From assembly GCF_030005555.1 (NCBI RefSeq), contig NZ_JASCQG010000007.1:99027-163026 (forward strand): a DNA stretch of 64,000 nucleotides. Direction: 5' to 3'. Made by a program: the position numbers and the translations under genes. Shown here piece after piece: positions 9,091 to 17,636 of this stretch. The notes beneath the pieces were generated by a model. The model was not told the origin of the DNA and made no database searches. It was given only the letters and a program-made list of their open reading frames with translations. The stretch comes from Empedobacter sedimenti (GTDB lineage Bacteria > Bacteroidota > Bacteroidia > Flavobacteriales > Weeksellaceae). Position 1 is the first letter of the stretch, and each line of letters opens with the position of its first letter.

Positions 9091-11037
9091 TTATATTACT
9101 CGATTAAGATGTTGATTTAGGATATTTTTTAATCCAGTATAATGCATTATTTGTTGCAATATTTGTTGGATATGTTCTTGAGGTAACTCAGGATTTTTAG
9201 TTTCATTCATTAAGTTTCCAATCATATTGTCAATGTAAATAATCTTAAATCTTAATAGCACATCAAACAAATCTTTGTGAACAAACTCTTCTTTTTTCTT
9301 GATATTGATACCTTGTTTAATGGTCCAGTTTTCACTTAAACTATGTTTTTCCAACATCATTTCTGATGCTAAATTGATCATTTCTGGATTAGTTAAACGT
9401 GAAAAATAGATACCAGTTCGTAATTCATCATTCTCTAGTCCAATTTTTACATCGTCTAAAATAGATTGATACAAAGGATTTGAAAGCACTAATTCGTTTT
9501 CGTCAAATTGAGTAACTATTTCCTGTATTACCGTAGTTTTATATAGCTCGTTGTTTTCGTTCTTTAAATCTACCTCTAAATCACCATATTGTAGAATAAG
9601 TTTAATGATTTCTGATTCGACAGTTTGCTGAACATTAACCACTTCTTTATTTGATGGAACAACAGAAATTATAGGCTGCTTAGTTCTAGCTTTATCAGTA
9701 ATATGAGTAGAGCTTTCAGAATTTTTATCTCCAGATTTTTGTATTTGAGCTAATTCTTTGAATAAAACCTCTTCACGAATTTGTAATAATTTTGAAGTTT
9801 CTGCTATATAAACTTCTTGTTTGATAATATTCGGAATCAACGAAATTGATTTGACAATCTCTCTAATCAATTCAGCTTTTTTGATCGGATCATTCTGCGC
9901 ATCTTCCAGCAAAACATTTACCTTGAAACGGATAAAATCGCTCGCATTTTCTTTGATATATGCTTCAATTTCGCTTGTAGAATGATTTCTTGCAAAAGAA
10001 TCAGGATCTTCGCCTTCTGGTAACAAAAGAACTTTGATATTCATTTCTTGCTCCAAAATCATATCAATTCCACGGAAAGAAGCTTTGATACCAGCATTGT
10101 CACCATCATACATTACAGTAATGTTAGGTGTCATTTGCTTAATCATTCGGATTTGTTCATTAGTAAGTGCTGTTCCAGAACTCGCTACTACATTTTCAAT
10201 TCCTGCTTGATGCAATGATAAAACATCTGTATAACCTTCTACCAAATAGCATTCATCCGCTTTTCTGATACTTTGTTTGGCTTGATAAAATCCGTAAAGT
10301 GTTTTACTTTTATGGTAGATTTTATTTTCGGGAGAGTTAAGATATTTTGCAGCTTTGATATCATTTCTTAAAATACGACCACCAAAACCTAGTGTACGCC
10401 CCGAAAAACTATAGATAGGAAACATGACACGCTCTCTAAACTTGTCAAATTTCTTGTTATCTTCTTTGAAAGAAACTAATCCAGATTCTTCTAATAATTC
10501 TTTCGAATATCCTTGTTTGATTGCATATTCGGCAAAAGCATCCCATTGTTTGGGAGAATAACCAAGCTCAAATTTATCAATGGTTTCTTTTGTAAAGCCA
10601 CGCTCGCGGAAATAACTTAGTCCAATTAAGTTTCCTTCTTCAGAATTATGTAATTGGTTGACAAAGAATTTTTTTGCAAACTCGGTTAAAGTAAACAGAC
10701 TTTCGCGGTCTTTTTCTTCTTGTTTTTGTTCTACCGAAAATTCTTCATCTTCTTCAATCTCTATATTATAACGTTTCGCTAACCATCGCAAAGCTTCTGG
10801 ATAAGAGAATTGTTCAACTTCCATCAAAAAAGAAACAACATTTCCTCCACGTCCTGAAGAAAAATCTTTCCAAATTTGTTTTGCAGGTGATACGACGAAC
10901 GAAGGAGTTTTTTCGTTACCAAATGGAGACAAACCTTTTAAACTAGATCCGGCACGTTTTAGATTTACAAAATCACCTACAACTTCTTCTACACGAGCTG
11001 TTTCAAAAATTATATCTATTGTTCTTTGAGAAATCAA
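9091..11037 (-). CDS. dnaG: DNA primase DnaG lacking zinc ligands, TTG start
   Basis: A 648-residue primase that makes RNA primers at the replication fork. Residues 1-100 are the CHC2 zinc-finger fold, but the four ligands are replaced: Ser 37 and Gly 40 stand in for Cys/His of CPFH, and Asp 58 and Ser 61 for the later Cys pair. The Toprim catalytic core is intact (VEGYTDV and YDGDNAG). The C-terminal ~180 residues form a helical helicase-binding region. The only start compatible with homologs (MISxxTID) is TTG at 11037, because an in-frame stop lies three codons upstream and there is no ATG. Confidence 0.95.
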   Translation of the reverse strand: MISQRTIDIIFETARVEEVVGDFVNLKRAGSSLKGLSPFGNEKTPSFVVSPAKQIWKDFSSGRGGNVVSFLMEVEQFSYPEALRWLAKRYNIEIEEDEEFSVEQKQEEKDRESLFTLTEFAKKFFVNQLHNSEEGNLIGLSYFRERGFTKETIDKFELGYSPKQWDAFAEYAIKQGYSKELLEESGLVSFKEDNKKFDKFRERVMFPIYSFSGRTLGFGGRILRNDIKAAKYLNSPENKIYHKSKTLYGFYQAKQSIRKADECYLVEGYTDVLSLHQAGIENVVASSGTALTNEQIRMIKQMTPNITVMYDGDNAGIKASFRGIDMILEQEMNIKVLLLPEGEDPDSFARNHSTSEIEAYIKENASDFIRFKVNVLLEDAQNDPIKKAELIREIVKSISLIPNIIKQEVYIAETSKLLQIREEVLFKELAQIQKSGDKNSESSTHITDKARTKQPIISVVPSNKEVVNVQQTVESEIIKLILQYGDLEVDLKNENNELYKTTVIQEIVTQFDENELVLSNPLYQSILDDVKIGLENDELRTGIYFSRLTNPEMINLASEMMLEKHSLSENWTIKQGINIKKKEEFVHKDLFDVLLRFKIIYIDNMIGNLMNETKNPELPQEHIQQILQQIMHYTGLKNILNQHLNRVI

Positions 11038-11201
11038 ACTGAATTATTTTATAAGAGAATTAAAATCAAAAATTATTTATTCAAAATTAAAACAAATTCT
11101 TAACATCATTCATTTATCTATTTATAATTATACCATTTTAGATAAATTGTTAAAATTGGTACGGTATTCGTATATTAAGAAGAAACTTGAAAAATATTTA
11201 A

Positions 11202-11981
11202 ATGAAAACAGCTTTTTTAAAAATTACATTCGTAGCAGTGATGGCAACAGGATTTTTATCTTCTTGTTCTACAATTGCAAATCCTATTACAAATAATCAA
11301 GCTTCTAACGAAGGGATTTTAGGAAAATGGGAGTTAGATTATATCATGACTCAGGATGGAAAAAGTTTAGCTGAAGCTTATCCAATGGGAGCACCATATT
11401 TGAATTTTGTATCAAATAAAATGCTGAATGCTTCTGATGGATGTAACACGTTAAATGGTGGTGTAACAGTAGAGGGAAATCAAATTACATTTGGTAATAT
11501 GATGTCTACTATGAAAGCATGTAATGGTGTACAAGATGCTAATTTTAGTAAAAAATTACAAGGTATTTTGAAATATGATATTCAAGATAATACGTTAACT
11601 TTAATCCAAGGTGATATTGCAATTATGCGATTCAAACGACCTGGTACTTTAGCTGGAACTTGGGAATTAGAAGAGTTTATAGGTAAAGATAGAAGTGCAA
11701 AATCTTTAAATGATCGTTTTCCTAATCAAAAACCAACTGTAACATTCCAAAATAATCAAGTTTCTGGAAATGATGGTTGTAATAATATGACTGGAGGTTA
11801 TTTAGCAATTGGTAATTCGTTGACCGTAAAAAATATCGCAACTACACGTATGGCTTGTCAAGGAGTAGATTCTGATGCATTTGGAGAGCGTTTTAACAAT
11901 GTAAATAAATACGAAATCCAAAATGGTAAGTTAGTATTGTATGCTAATGATGTAAAAACAATGGTTTTCAAAAAGAAATAA
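11202..11981 (+). CDS. Lipoprotein with two META/HslJ domains
   Basis: A 259-residue protein with a lipoprotein signal (FLSSC, Cys at about 22) and two tandem META domains (about residues 40-145 and 150-258). Each has the GKWELDY or GTWELEE opening, a SDGCNTLNGG or NDGCNNMTGG motif and a late MRFKR or MVFKK end. META domains occur in HslJ, associated with novobiocin/heat tolerance in E. coli, and in many envelope proteins. The biochemical role is unknown. The duplicated halves suggest internal duplication. It is monocistronic. Confidence 0.88.
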   Translation: MKTAFLKITFVAVMATGFLSSCSTIANPITNNQASNEGILGKWELDYIMTQDGKSLAEAYPMGAPYLNFVSNKMLNASDGCNTLNGGVTVEGNQITFGNMMSTMKACNGVQDANFSKKLQGILKYDIQDNTLTLIQGDIAIMRFKRPGTLAGTWELEEFIGKDRSAKSLNDRFPNQKPTVTFQNNQVSGNDGCNNMTGGYLAIGNSLTVKNIATTRMACQGVDSDAFGERFNNVNKYEIQNGKLVLYANDVKTMVFKKK

Positions 11982-12003
11982 TTGATTTTTAATCAATAAA
12001 CCT

Positions 12004-12035
12004 AAAAGCTGTCATTTATTGACAGCTTTTTTCTT
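12004..12035 (+). terminator. Terminator after the META lipoprotein gene
   Basis: AAAAGCTGTCA / TGACAGCTTTT with a 5-base loop and a T-rich tail. Its right arm contains the TTGACA that may serve as the -33 element for lpxD, so terminator and promoter overlap. Confidence 0.85.
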
Positions 12036-12045
12036 TTTATATTTG
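12019..12045 (+). promoter_or_regulatory. Candidate promoter of the lpxD-like gene
   Basis: TTG at 12019-12021 and TATATTTG at 12038-12045 fit the Bacteroidota consensus TTG / TAnnTTTG with a 16-base gap. The predicted RNA would start about 18 bases before the ATG at 12070. This is pattern matching only. Confidence 0.65.
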
Positions 12046-12069
12046 TACACTTTAATAAAAGTTGAAATT

Positions 12070-12996
12070 ATGAAATTTCCACAAACACATAAATTAAAAG
12101 AAGTTGCAGCAATTATTGATGCAAAATTTATTGGTGACGAAAATTATCCTGTAGAAGGAATTAATGAAATTCATCGTGTAGAAGCTGGTGATATCGTATT
12201 TGTCGATCATCCAAAATATTATGATAAAGCGTTAGAGTCTAATGCAACAATCATATTAATTAACAAAGAAGTAGATTGTCCTGAAGGAAAAGCTTTATTA
12301 ATTTCTGATGATCCATTTCGCGATTTCGTGAAAATTGGTCAACATTTTATGGCTTTTGAACCTGCTACAAAACAAATTTCTGATACAGCAGAAATAGGCG
12401 AAGGAACAATTATTCAGCCAGGAGCTTTTATCGGGAATCATGTAACAATCGGTAAAAATTGTGTGATTCACTCTAATGTATCAATTAATGATTATGCAAT
12501 TATTGGTGATAACGTAATTATCCGTTCAGGAACAGTTTTAGGAGCAGACGCTTTTTATTATAAAAATCGCCCAACGGGATTTGATCGTTTAAAATCTGTA
12601 GGAAATGTTATCATCGAAGATAATGTAGAAATAGGAGCGAACTGTACGATAGATAGAGGAGTTTCGGCATCTACAATTATTGGAGCAGGAACAATTATGG
12701 ATAATTTAATTCAGATTGGTCACGATACAATTATTGGTAAAAAATGTTTGATCGCTTCTCAAGTTGGTATTGCAGGTTGTGTAAATGTTGAAGACGAAGT
12801 GTCTATTTGGGGACAAGTTGGGATAACAAGTGGTGTAACAATTGGTACAAAAGCTGTTTTATTAGCACAATGTGGTGTAAGTAAATCTTTAGAAGGAGGA
12901 AAAACTTACTTTGGGACACCAGCAGAAGAAGCACGTGGACTATATAAAAAGATTGCCGCGACAGAAATAATGGTAAGAGATTATCGAAAAAAATAA
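12070..12996 (+). CDS. lpxD: LpxD-type UDP-3-O-acylglucosamine N-acyltransferase
   Basis: A 308-residue left-handed beta-helix acyltransferase. The N-terminal ~100 residues are the uridine-binding domain, and residues ~105-270 are hexapeptide repeats (for example IGEGTI, IGDNVI, IGAGTI). The catalytic His is likely in the IQIGHDTIIG segment. LpxD adds the N-linked acyl chain in lipid A synthesis. I use the ATG at 12070, since the 17 codons upstream are hydrophobic and overlap the promoter. The neighbour is sucD, not fabZ/lpxA, so it may be a second LpxD paralog; that is inference. Confidence 0.85.
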   Translation: MKFPQTHKLKEVAAIIDAKFIGDENYPVEGINEIHRVEAGDIVFVDHPKYYDKALESNATIILINKEVDCPEGKALLISDDPFRDFVKIGQHFMAFEPATKQISDTAEIGEGTIIQPGAFIGNHVTIGKNCVIHSNVSINDYAIIGDNVIIRSGTVLGADAFYYKNRPTGFDRLKSVGNVIIEDNVEIGANCTIDRGVSASTIIGAGTIMDNLIQIGHDTIIGKKCLIASQVGIAGCVNVEDEVSIWGQVGITSGVTIGTKAVLLAQCGVSKSLEGGKTYFGTPAEEARGLYKKIAATEIMVRDYRKK

Positions 12997-13125
12997 AATT
13001 AAAATTGAAGCCGACAACTAAGTCGGCTTTTTTTATGATAAATATCTTATAGCTAATAGACCAGTTTCAATAAATGCTTAGCGTATTTTTTACATCGAAT
13101 ATTTTTTAAAATCCAAAAGTCCTTT

Positions 13126-13133
13126 TATATTTG
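13126..13133 (+). promoter_or_regulatory. -7 box of sucD
   Basis: TATATTTG matches TAnnTTTG exactly and lies 18 bases before the sucD ATG at 13152. It overlaps the alternative TTG start codon at 13131, which argues against that start. No clear -33 TTG is visible. Confidence 0.6.
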
Positions 13134-13151
13134 TGTAAATTAAAAATCACA

Positions 13152-14021
13152 ATGTCTGTATTAGTAAACAAAGATTCAAAAATAATCGTTCAAGGATTCA
13201 CTGGGAAAGAAGGAACTTTTCACGCTGAACAAATGATTGAATATGGAACAAACGTAGTAGGAGGTGTAACTCCAGGTAAAGGTGGGCAAACTCACTTAGG
13301 TTTACCAATCTTCAACACTGTAAAAGATGCTGTTGATCAAGCTGGAGCTGACGTTTCTATTATTTTCGTTCCACCAGCATTCGCTGCTGACGCTGTAATG
13401 GAAGCTGCAGAAGCAGGTATCAAAGTAATTATTTGTATTACAGAAGGTATTCCTGTAGAAGATATGGTTAAAGTACAAGCTTATGTTGATCAAAGAGATG
13501 TAACATTAATCGGACCTAACTGTCCAGGTGTTATCACTTCTGAAGAAGCTAAAGTTGGTATTATGCCAGGTTTCATTTTCAAAAAAGGTAAAGTTGGTAT
13601 CGTTTCTAAATCAGGAACTTTAACTTACGAAGCTGCTGACCAAGTTGTAAAAGCTGGTTACGGAATTTCTACAGCAATCGGAATTGGTGGAGATCCAATT
13701 ATTGGAACTACAACAAAAGAAGCTGTTGAATTATTTATGAATGACCCAGAAACTGAGTGTATCGTTATGATTGGTGAAATTGGTGGACAATTAGAAGCTG
13801 AGGCTGCTCGTTGGATTAAAGCGAATGGAACTAAACCAGTTGTAGGATTTATCGCAGGTCAAACTGCACCAAAAGGTCGTACAATGGGACACGCTGGAGC
13901 TATCGTAGGTGGAGCTGATGATACAGCACAAGCTAAAATGGCAATTATGGAAGAATGTGGAATCCACGTTGTTGCATCTCCTGCTGATATCGGAGCTACA
14001 GTTGCAAAAGTTTTAGGATAA
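13152..14021 (+). CDS. sucD: Succinyl-CoA synthetase (ADP-forming) alpha subunit
   Basis: A 289-residue TCA-cycle enzyme that interconverts succinyl-CoA and succinate with nucleotide formation. The N-terminal CoA-binding Rossmann domain ([12 protein letters not shown]), GPNCPGVI, and the phosphohistidine region GHAGAIVGG (catalytic His) are intact. The beta subunit gene sucC is not adjacent, as is common in Flavobacteriia. The TTG at 13131 would put the promoter box inside the gene, so the ATG at 13152 is taken as start. Confidence 0.96.
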   Translation: MSVLVNKDSKIIVQGFTGKEGTFHAEQMIEYGTNVVGGVTPGKGGQTHLGLPIFNTVKDAVDQAGADVSIIFVPPAFAADAVMEAAEAGIKVIICITEGIPVEDMVKVQAYVDQRDVTLIGPNCPGVITSEEAKVGIMPGFIFKKGKVGIVSKSGTLTYEAADQVVKAGYGISTAIGIGGDPIIGTTTKEAVELFMNDPETECIVMIGEIGGQLEAEAARWIKANGTKPVVGFIAGQTAPKGRTMGHAGAIVGGADDTAQAKMAIMEECGIHVVASPADIGATVAKVLG

Positions 14022-14043
14022 GAATATTCTTAATCAAAATAGT

Positions 14044-14072
14044 AAAGGAACTCAATTTGAGTTCCTTTTTTT
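14044..14072 (+). terminator. Terminator after sucD
   Basis: AAAGGAACTC / GAGTTCCTTT around a short AT loop followed by eight or more T residues, 22 bases after the stop codon. Confidence 0.85.
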
Positions 14073-14127
14073 TGTCTTAATATTTTTCGTCATTTAAGAA
14101 TGAGTATCTTCGAAAAAAAATAGATCT

Positions 14128-14190
14128 AAGATTCCTCGACAAGCTCGGAATGACAGTAATGTCAAGCTGAATTTATTTCAGCTTCGCATA
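14128..14190. repeat. Interspersed palindromic repeat (two hairpins)
   Basis: A GATTCCTCGACAAGCTCGGAATGAC block with inverted ATTCC/GGAAT ends is followed by a perfect hairpin AAGCTGAA / TTCAGCTT (14164-14171 and 14177-14184). Its composition (CGA, CTCG) differs from the surrounding AT-rich DNA. It resembles short extragenic repeats I associate with flavobacterial genomes. Copy number cannot be seen from one window. Confidence 0.6.
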
Positions 14191-14196
14191 TAATAC

Positions 14197-14853
14197 CTAC
14201 AAAAACTCATCCTCGTCATCAAAATCTTCGTCGAAATCATCATCAGGTGAATAATCTTCCACAAAAACTTTAAATAATCTTGGACATAATATTTGAAGAT
14301 TTGTCAAGTTTTCGTCATCCCAATCAAATTCTGGTTTTGCAGCACTTTCAGTAAAAAAGTTGAAACATTCTTTGTCTACAAAATCAATAATATTATGTTC
14401 AAATTTACTGTTAAACACGATATTCGCAATTAAATGAAAACTATCAAATTCGTACAAATCATCTTCGTTAAAACCTTCTTCAAAATAATCGGCTAAATCA
14501 TCAGGATTTACAATTGCTTTTTCAAATAAATCTTTTCCTTGCGAAATAATCCAGTTTTTGAAATAGAAAAAATGATCCGTATTAGTATCATCGTTCATAA
14601 TACACGCCGCGCACCATACTTCTGGTGTATGCAAAGCAAATAAATAATATTCAAGGCGAAGTTGAAAACCAATAATATCTTCGGCTACCAAATTCTCTAA
14701 TTCATGAGAAAGATGTATTTCTTGGTCTTGTAAATTGTTTGAATCTTGTAAAGAGTTTTCTATAATTTGCCAAAACAAATCTTCCTCAAGCATTTTAGAA
14801 ATCTGCTGCGTCGGAATAGTTGAAGAATTTAATAAATCATCGAAAAAGTCCAT
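14197..14853 (-). CDS. DUF4240 domain protein
   Basis: A 218-residue, very acidic cytoplasmic protein. Residues ~22-150 match the DUF4240 pattern: FWQIIENS, a helix with ELENL, the HTPEVWCAACIM segment and FKNWIISQGKDLFEKAI. The C-terminal ~60 residues end in an Asp/Glu-rich tail (SPDDDFDEDFDDEDEF). DUF4240 proteins are unassigned; some sit beside WGR-domain or toxin-immunity genes, but nothing here supports such a role. It is monocistronic. Confidence 0.82.
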   Translation of the reverse strand: MDFFDDLLNSSTIPTQQISKMLEEDLFWQIIENSLQDSNNLQDQEIHLSHELENLVAEDIIGFQLRLEYYLFALHTPEVWCAACIMNDDTNTDHFFYFKNWIISQGKDLFEKAIVNPDDLADYFEEGFNEDDLYEFDSFHLIANIVFNSKFEHNIIDFVDKECFNFFTESAAKPEFDWDDENLTNLQILCPRLFKVFVEDYSPDDDFDEDFDDEDEFL

Positions 14854-15040
14854 ATTTCTACTTTTTTTGGTTTATTCAGAGTTGGTTTTGATTCAAATTG
14901 TACATTTTATTTTTTCTAACGATTTAAATTTTAAATTGTTAATCAAAATTTGTAATTAAATGAATCTTTCTTTAATTTATGAAAAATGTCATAAAAAACC
15001 AACCTTTTTCTGAATGATGTGTGATTTTTAGGTTAAATAA

Positions 15041-15089
15041 TTGATTATGTTCAAACTAAAAAAGTCTAATTCGGAATGGAATTAGACTT
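15041..15089. repeat. Left copy of a direct repeat flanking the beta-lactamase gene (includes a terminator hairpin)
   Basis: This copy differs from 16021-16070 by one substitution and one base in an A-run. It contains the stem AGTCTAATTC / GAATTAGACT, followed on the minus strand by a T-run, 10 bases after the bla stop. It therefore also acts as the bla terminator. Confidence 0.92.
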
Positions 15090-15098
15090 ATAATATTT

Positions 15099-15983
15099 CT
15101 ATTTGTTGTAATAATTCCAAACAGCTTTTGTAATATCAGCAATTACTTTTTCCGTTTCAGTTCTTTCTTCTGTTATATTTTTCAAATAAATTGATAAAAT
15201 AATTGGTTTATTATTAATTGGTTTAATGATTCCAATATCATTCAATGCAACTCTTAGATTTTGGTTATTTGTATCACTAATTCCTGTTCTGTGAGCCAAT
15301 TCTGTGTTTGTGGGCAAACCTGCTTTCATCCAAGTTAAACCTCTGGATGTTTCGACCATTAGTTTGTATAAATAAGCTGTAGAATTCTTTTTAAGAACTT
15401 TATTTGTGTAAAATTTCTCAAGTAATTTTGTAGTAGCATTTGCAGAAGTTGTATTGAGATATAAATTATCCCAAGTTTGCATTTCTTGCTCGTTTACTTT
15501 TATAACAAAATCTTTAATCTCTTGTTTTTTAATGAAATTTTGAACAGTTTTAGTTCCACCAATAATCTTTAAAAGTATATCACATCCATTGTTATCGCTG
15601 TGAGAAACTGTATATCTTAAAAGTTGGTCAAGTGTTAGATACATATTTCCTTTTGGGTAATCTTCAAGAATTGGGCTCCAAGTATTAGGTAATAAATCTT
15701 CTTTTTTGATAAAAAATTGTTGATTAAGTTGTAATTTATTTTGATCAACTTCATGTAAAACAGTCAATGCAATATGAAATTTAAACACACTCATCATTGG
15801 CATCATTTGATTTCCGTTGATACTTAAGGTGTCTTTATTTTCAAGATTTTTTAATGAAATACCAGCTGTAAGATTTTTTGAAGAAATAATTTGATTGATT
15901 TCTGTTCTTAACCTTTCAATGGATTGAGCATTTAAACAGTAACCTGAAAGTATGAATAGGAAAGAAAAAATCAGTTTGTTCAT
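15099..15983 (-). CDS. Class A beta-lactamase (subclass A2-like)
   Basis: A 294-residue serine beta-lactamase that hydrolyses beta-lactams in the periplasm. The signal peptide ends near LNA (residue ~19). Motifs are SVFK (Ser 65, Lys 68), SDN (129-131), NEQEM with the general-base Glu at about 165, and HRTG (231-234) in place of KTG. The NExxM Omega-loop and spacing resemble the A2 group (CfxA/CME/PER type) of Bacteroidota. The start at 15983 drops an eight-residue extension. The spectrum cannot be read from sequence. Near-identical 50 bp repeats flank the gene. Confidence 0.92.
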   Translation of the reverse strand: MNKLIFSFLFILSGYCLNAQSIERLRTEINQIISSKNLTAGISLKNLENKDTLSINGNQMMPMMSVFKFHIALTVLHEVDQNKLQLNQQFFIKKEDLLPNTWSPILEDYPKGNMYLTLDQLLRYTVSHSDNNGCDILLKIIGGTKTVQNFIKKQEIKDFVIKVNEQEMQTWDNLYLNTTSANATTKLLEKFYTNKVLKKNSTAYLYKLMVETSRGLTWMKAGLPTNTELAHRTGISDTNNQNLRVALNDIGIIKPINNKPIILSIYLKNITEERTETEKVIADITKAVWNYYNK

Positions 15984-16020
15984 AGTTGTGATTAATATTT
16001 CGACCAAATTAGTTAATTAT

Positions 16021-16070
16021 TTGATTTTGTTCAAACTAAAAAAAGTCTAATTCGGAATGGAATTAGACTT
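16021..16070. repeat. Right copy of the direct repeat (terminator of the glutathionylspermidine-synthase-like gene)
   Basis: Nearly identical to 15041-15089. It lies 25 bases after the stop of the leftward gene at 16095 and upstream of bla, and it also forms a hairpin with a T-run on the minus strand. The repeat-to-repeat unit is 980 bases and holds exactly one bla gene. Confidence 0.92.
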
Positions 16071-16094
16071 TTTGATATTTGTTATTTTAAATAT

Positions 16095-17231
16095 TTATTC
16101 AATAATATGCGGAACAAATCGACTTTTATCAGTTGTAATAAATTGGTCACTTTCGCGGAACGTAATTCCACACGATTCTTGTCCAATAATCCAACTTCCG
16201 ATAATAGTATAACCCGTTTCTTCGTGATGTAAATTAGCTAAAGCTTGGTAAATAAAACCTTCTTCGCCATATTCTCCAGAAGTTTGCTCCGAAATAGTTC
16301 CGTTTTTTACAACTTCTACATTTGCTCCTTCACGCGATAACAATGGTTTTTTGACATAATTTTTCATCTCATTCGGCGAATCTGCATAAGCTTCTAACAA
16401 CAACGGATGATTTGGATATAATTCCCACAAAATAGGCAAAATAGCTTTGTTTGAAAGAATCATTTTCCAAGCTGGTTCTATCCAATTTGCGTTGATTTCA
16501 TCATTTTTGATGTTGTATGCAAACAATTCGTTCATCATCCATTCCCACGGATAAAGCTTGAAAATATCTGTAATTGGTTCTTCTTCTAAATCAACAAAAT
16601 TGACATTATTCCAACCGATTTCGTCAACATAAATTAATTTGGTATTAATTCCAGCTTGTATTGCACAATCTCTGATATATTCGATATTCGTCAAATCTTC
16701 TAACGATTCTCTCACACAAGAAAAATGCAAGGTTTCACCTTTCAAATAAGGTTTTAACATTTTCCATGTTTCAATTAATTTATCATGAACAGAATTGAAT
16801 TGATCTTTCGTTTCTCCAAAATAATTTTCCATCCAAAGCCATTGTACAACACCACATTCGAACAACGATGTTGGCGTATCAGCATTGAATTCTAACATTT
16901 TCAATTGATCATTATCATAAGCAAAATCAAAACGTCCATAAATGCTTGGCGCATCATTTTCCCATGTATTAATCAAATAAGGTTGAATAAATTTTGGAAT
17001 TTTAAATTCGTTCAAACGGTTATTTTGAATTACATGTTCGACAGCATTCAAGCACATTTCCCACAATTCGTTTGTCGCTTCAAAGATTTTATCCGCTTCT
17101 TTTTCCGAAATCGAATAATAATAATCTTCTACCCAATAAGTTTGTTTATTTTCGTCTGTATGATATCCAAAGCCGATATTTTCTAACCTTTCTTGCCAGT
17201 TTTCGTCTGCTTTTATTCTTTTTAATTGCAT
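16095..17231 (-). CDS. Glutathionylspermidine synthase-like ATP-grasp protein (YgiC type)
   Basis: A 378-residue protein of the GSP_synth (PF03738) family. An N-terminal region with WQERLENIGFGYH and an ATP-grasp core are visible (FDFAYDND, YPWEWMMNE, KPLLSREGANVEV, GSWIIGQESCGI). The size matches E. coli YgiC/YjfC, not the bifunctional Gss. The amidase half is absent, and the true substrate of the YgiC branch is not settled. It is the last gene of a three-gene leftward operon with two small lipoproteins (17241, 17637), paralleling the E. coli ygiB-ygiC pair. Confidence 0.88.
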   Translation of the reverse strand: MQLKRIKADENWQERLENIGFGYHTDENKQTYWVEDYYYSISEKEADKIFEATNELWEMCLNAVEHVIQNNRLNEFKIPKFIQPYLINTWENDAPSIYGRFDFAYDNDQLKMLEFNADTPTSLFECGVVQWLWMENYFGETKDQFNSVHDKLIETWKMLKPYLKGETLHFSCVRESLEDLTNIEYIRDCAIQAGINTKLIYVDEIGWNNVNFVDLEEEPITDIFKLYPWEWMMNELFAYNIKNDEINANWIEPAWKMILSNKAILPILWELYPNHPLLLEAYADSPNEMKNYVKKPLLSREGANVEVVKNGTISEQTSGEYGEEGFIYQALANLHHEETGYTIIGSWIIGQESCGITFRESDQFITTDKSRFVPHIIE

Positions 17232-17240
17232 AAAATTAGT

Positions 17241-17630
17241 TTAAGATGAAACTGAACGAGAAGAAGCAGATTTTCCGAATCCACCACGAACAGTTTGACT
17301 TTTATACGCTTGCGCTTTTGCCGCGTTTGTTCCGACATTAGATTGTTGATGCAAACCTTGACTTGCATAGCCCATTCCACCACCAGTTAAGCTACGAAAA
17401 GCCATAAACCAAAGCAACGAACTTCCCATTCCCCCGTGATGCGAACCACCCGAATGCGACGAATAATTTGACGTAACATCTGTGTAAGGCGCAGTAGAAT
17501 CTGCACGCATATATACCTTTTGCGCATTGTTCGTAATAGGCGCTTCTTCACGATTCATACATGAACTAAGAACCGAAGAAATTAACACTAAAGTCACGAC
17601 TTTACTTGCTCTTTTTTCTCTTTTATTCAT
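17241..17630 (-). CDS. Gly/Ser-rich lipoprotein in YgiBC-like operon
   Basis: A 129-residue lipoprotein with lipobox VLSSC (Cys at about 24). The mature part is rich in Gly, Ser, His and Gln, with SGGSHHGGMGSS in the middle and TVRGGFGKSASSRS at the end. It occupies the position of ygiB (UPF0441, a lipoprotein whose tail is also Gly/Ser-rich with GGFG-like ends) next to the glutathionylspermidine-synthase-like gene. Functional equivalence to YgiB is inference from position and composition. It is 9 bases from the next gene. Confidence 0.72.
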   Translation of the reverse strand: MNKREKRASKVVTLVLISSVLSSCMNREEAPITNNAQKVYMRADSTAPYTDVTSNYSSHSGGSHHGGMGSSLLWFMAFRSLTGGGMGYASQGLHQQSNVGTNAAKAQAYKSQTVRGGFGKSASSRSVSS

Positions 17631-17636
17631 GATAGT

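Noticed and set aside
13131..13151. TTG start giving a seven-residue longer SucD
   Set aside because: It overlaps the TATATTTG promoter box, and the homologous start MSVLVNK fits the ATG at 13152.
14918..14943. Imperfect inverted repeat TAACGATTTAA / TTAAATTGTTA upstream of the DUF4240 gene
   Set aside because: It is almost only A and T, has one mismatch and could arise by chance in this composition; no gene end needs a terminator there.
17401..17470. Tandem repeat or antifreeze-like region in the Gly/Ser-rich lipoprotein
   Set aside because: It is low-complexity Gly/Ser/His composition without a regular unit.
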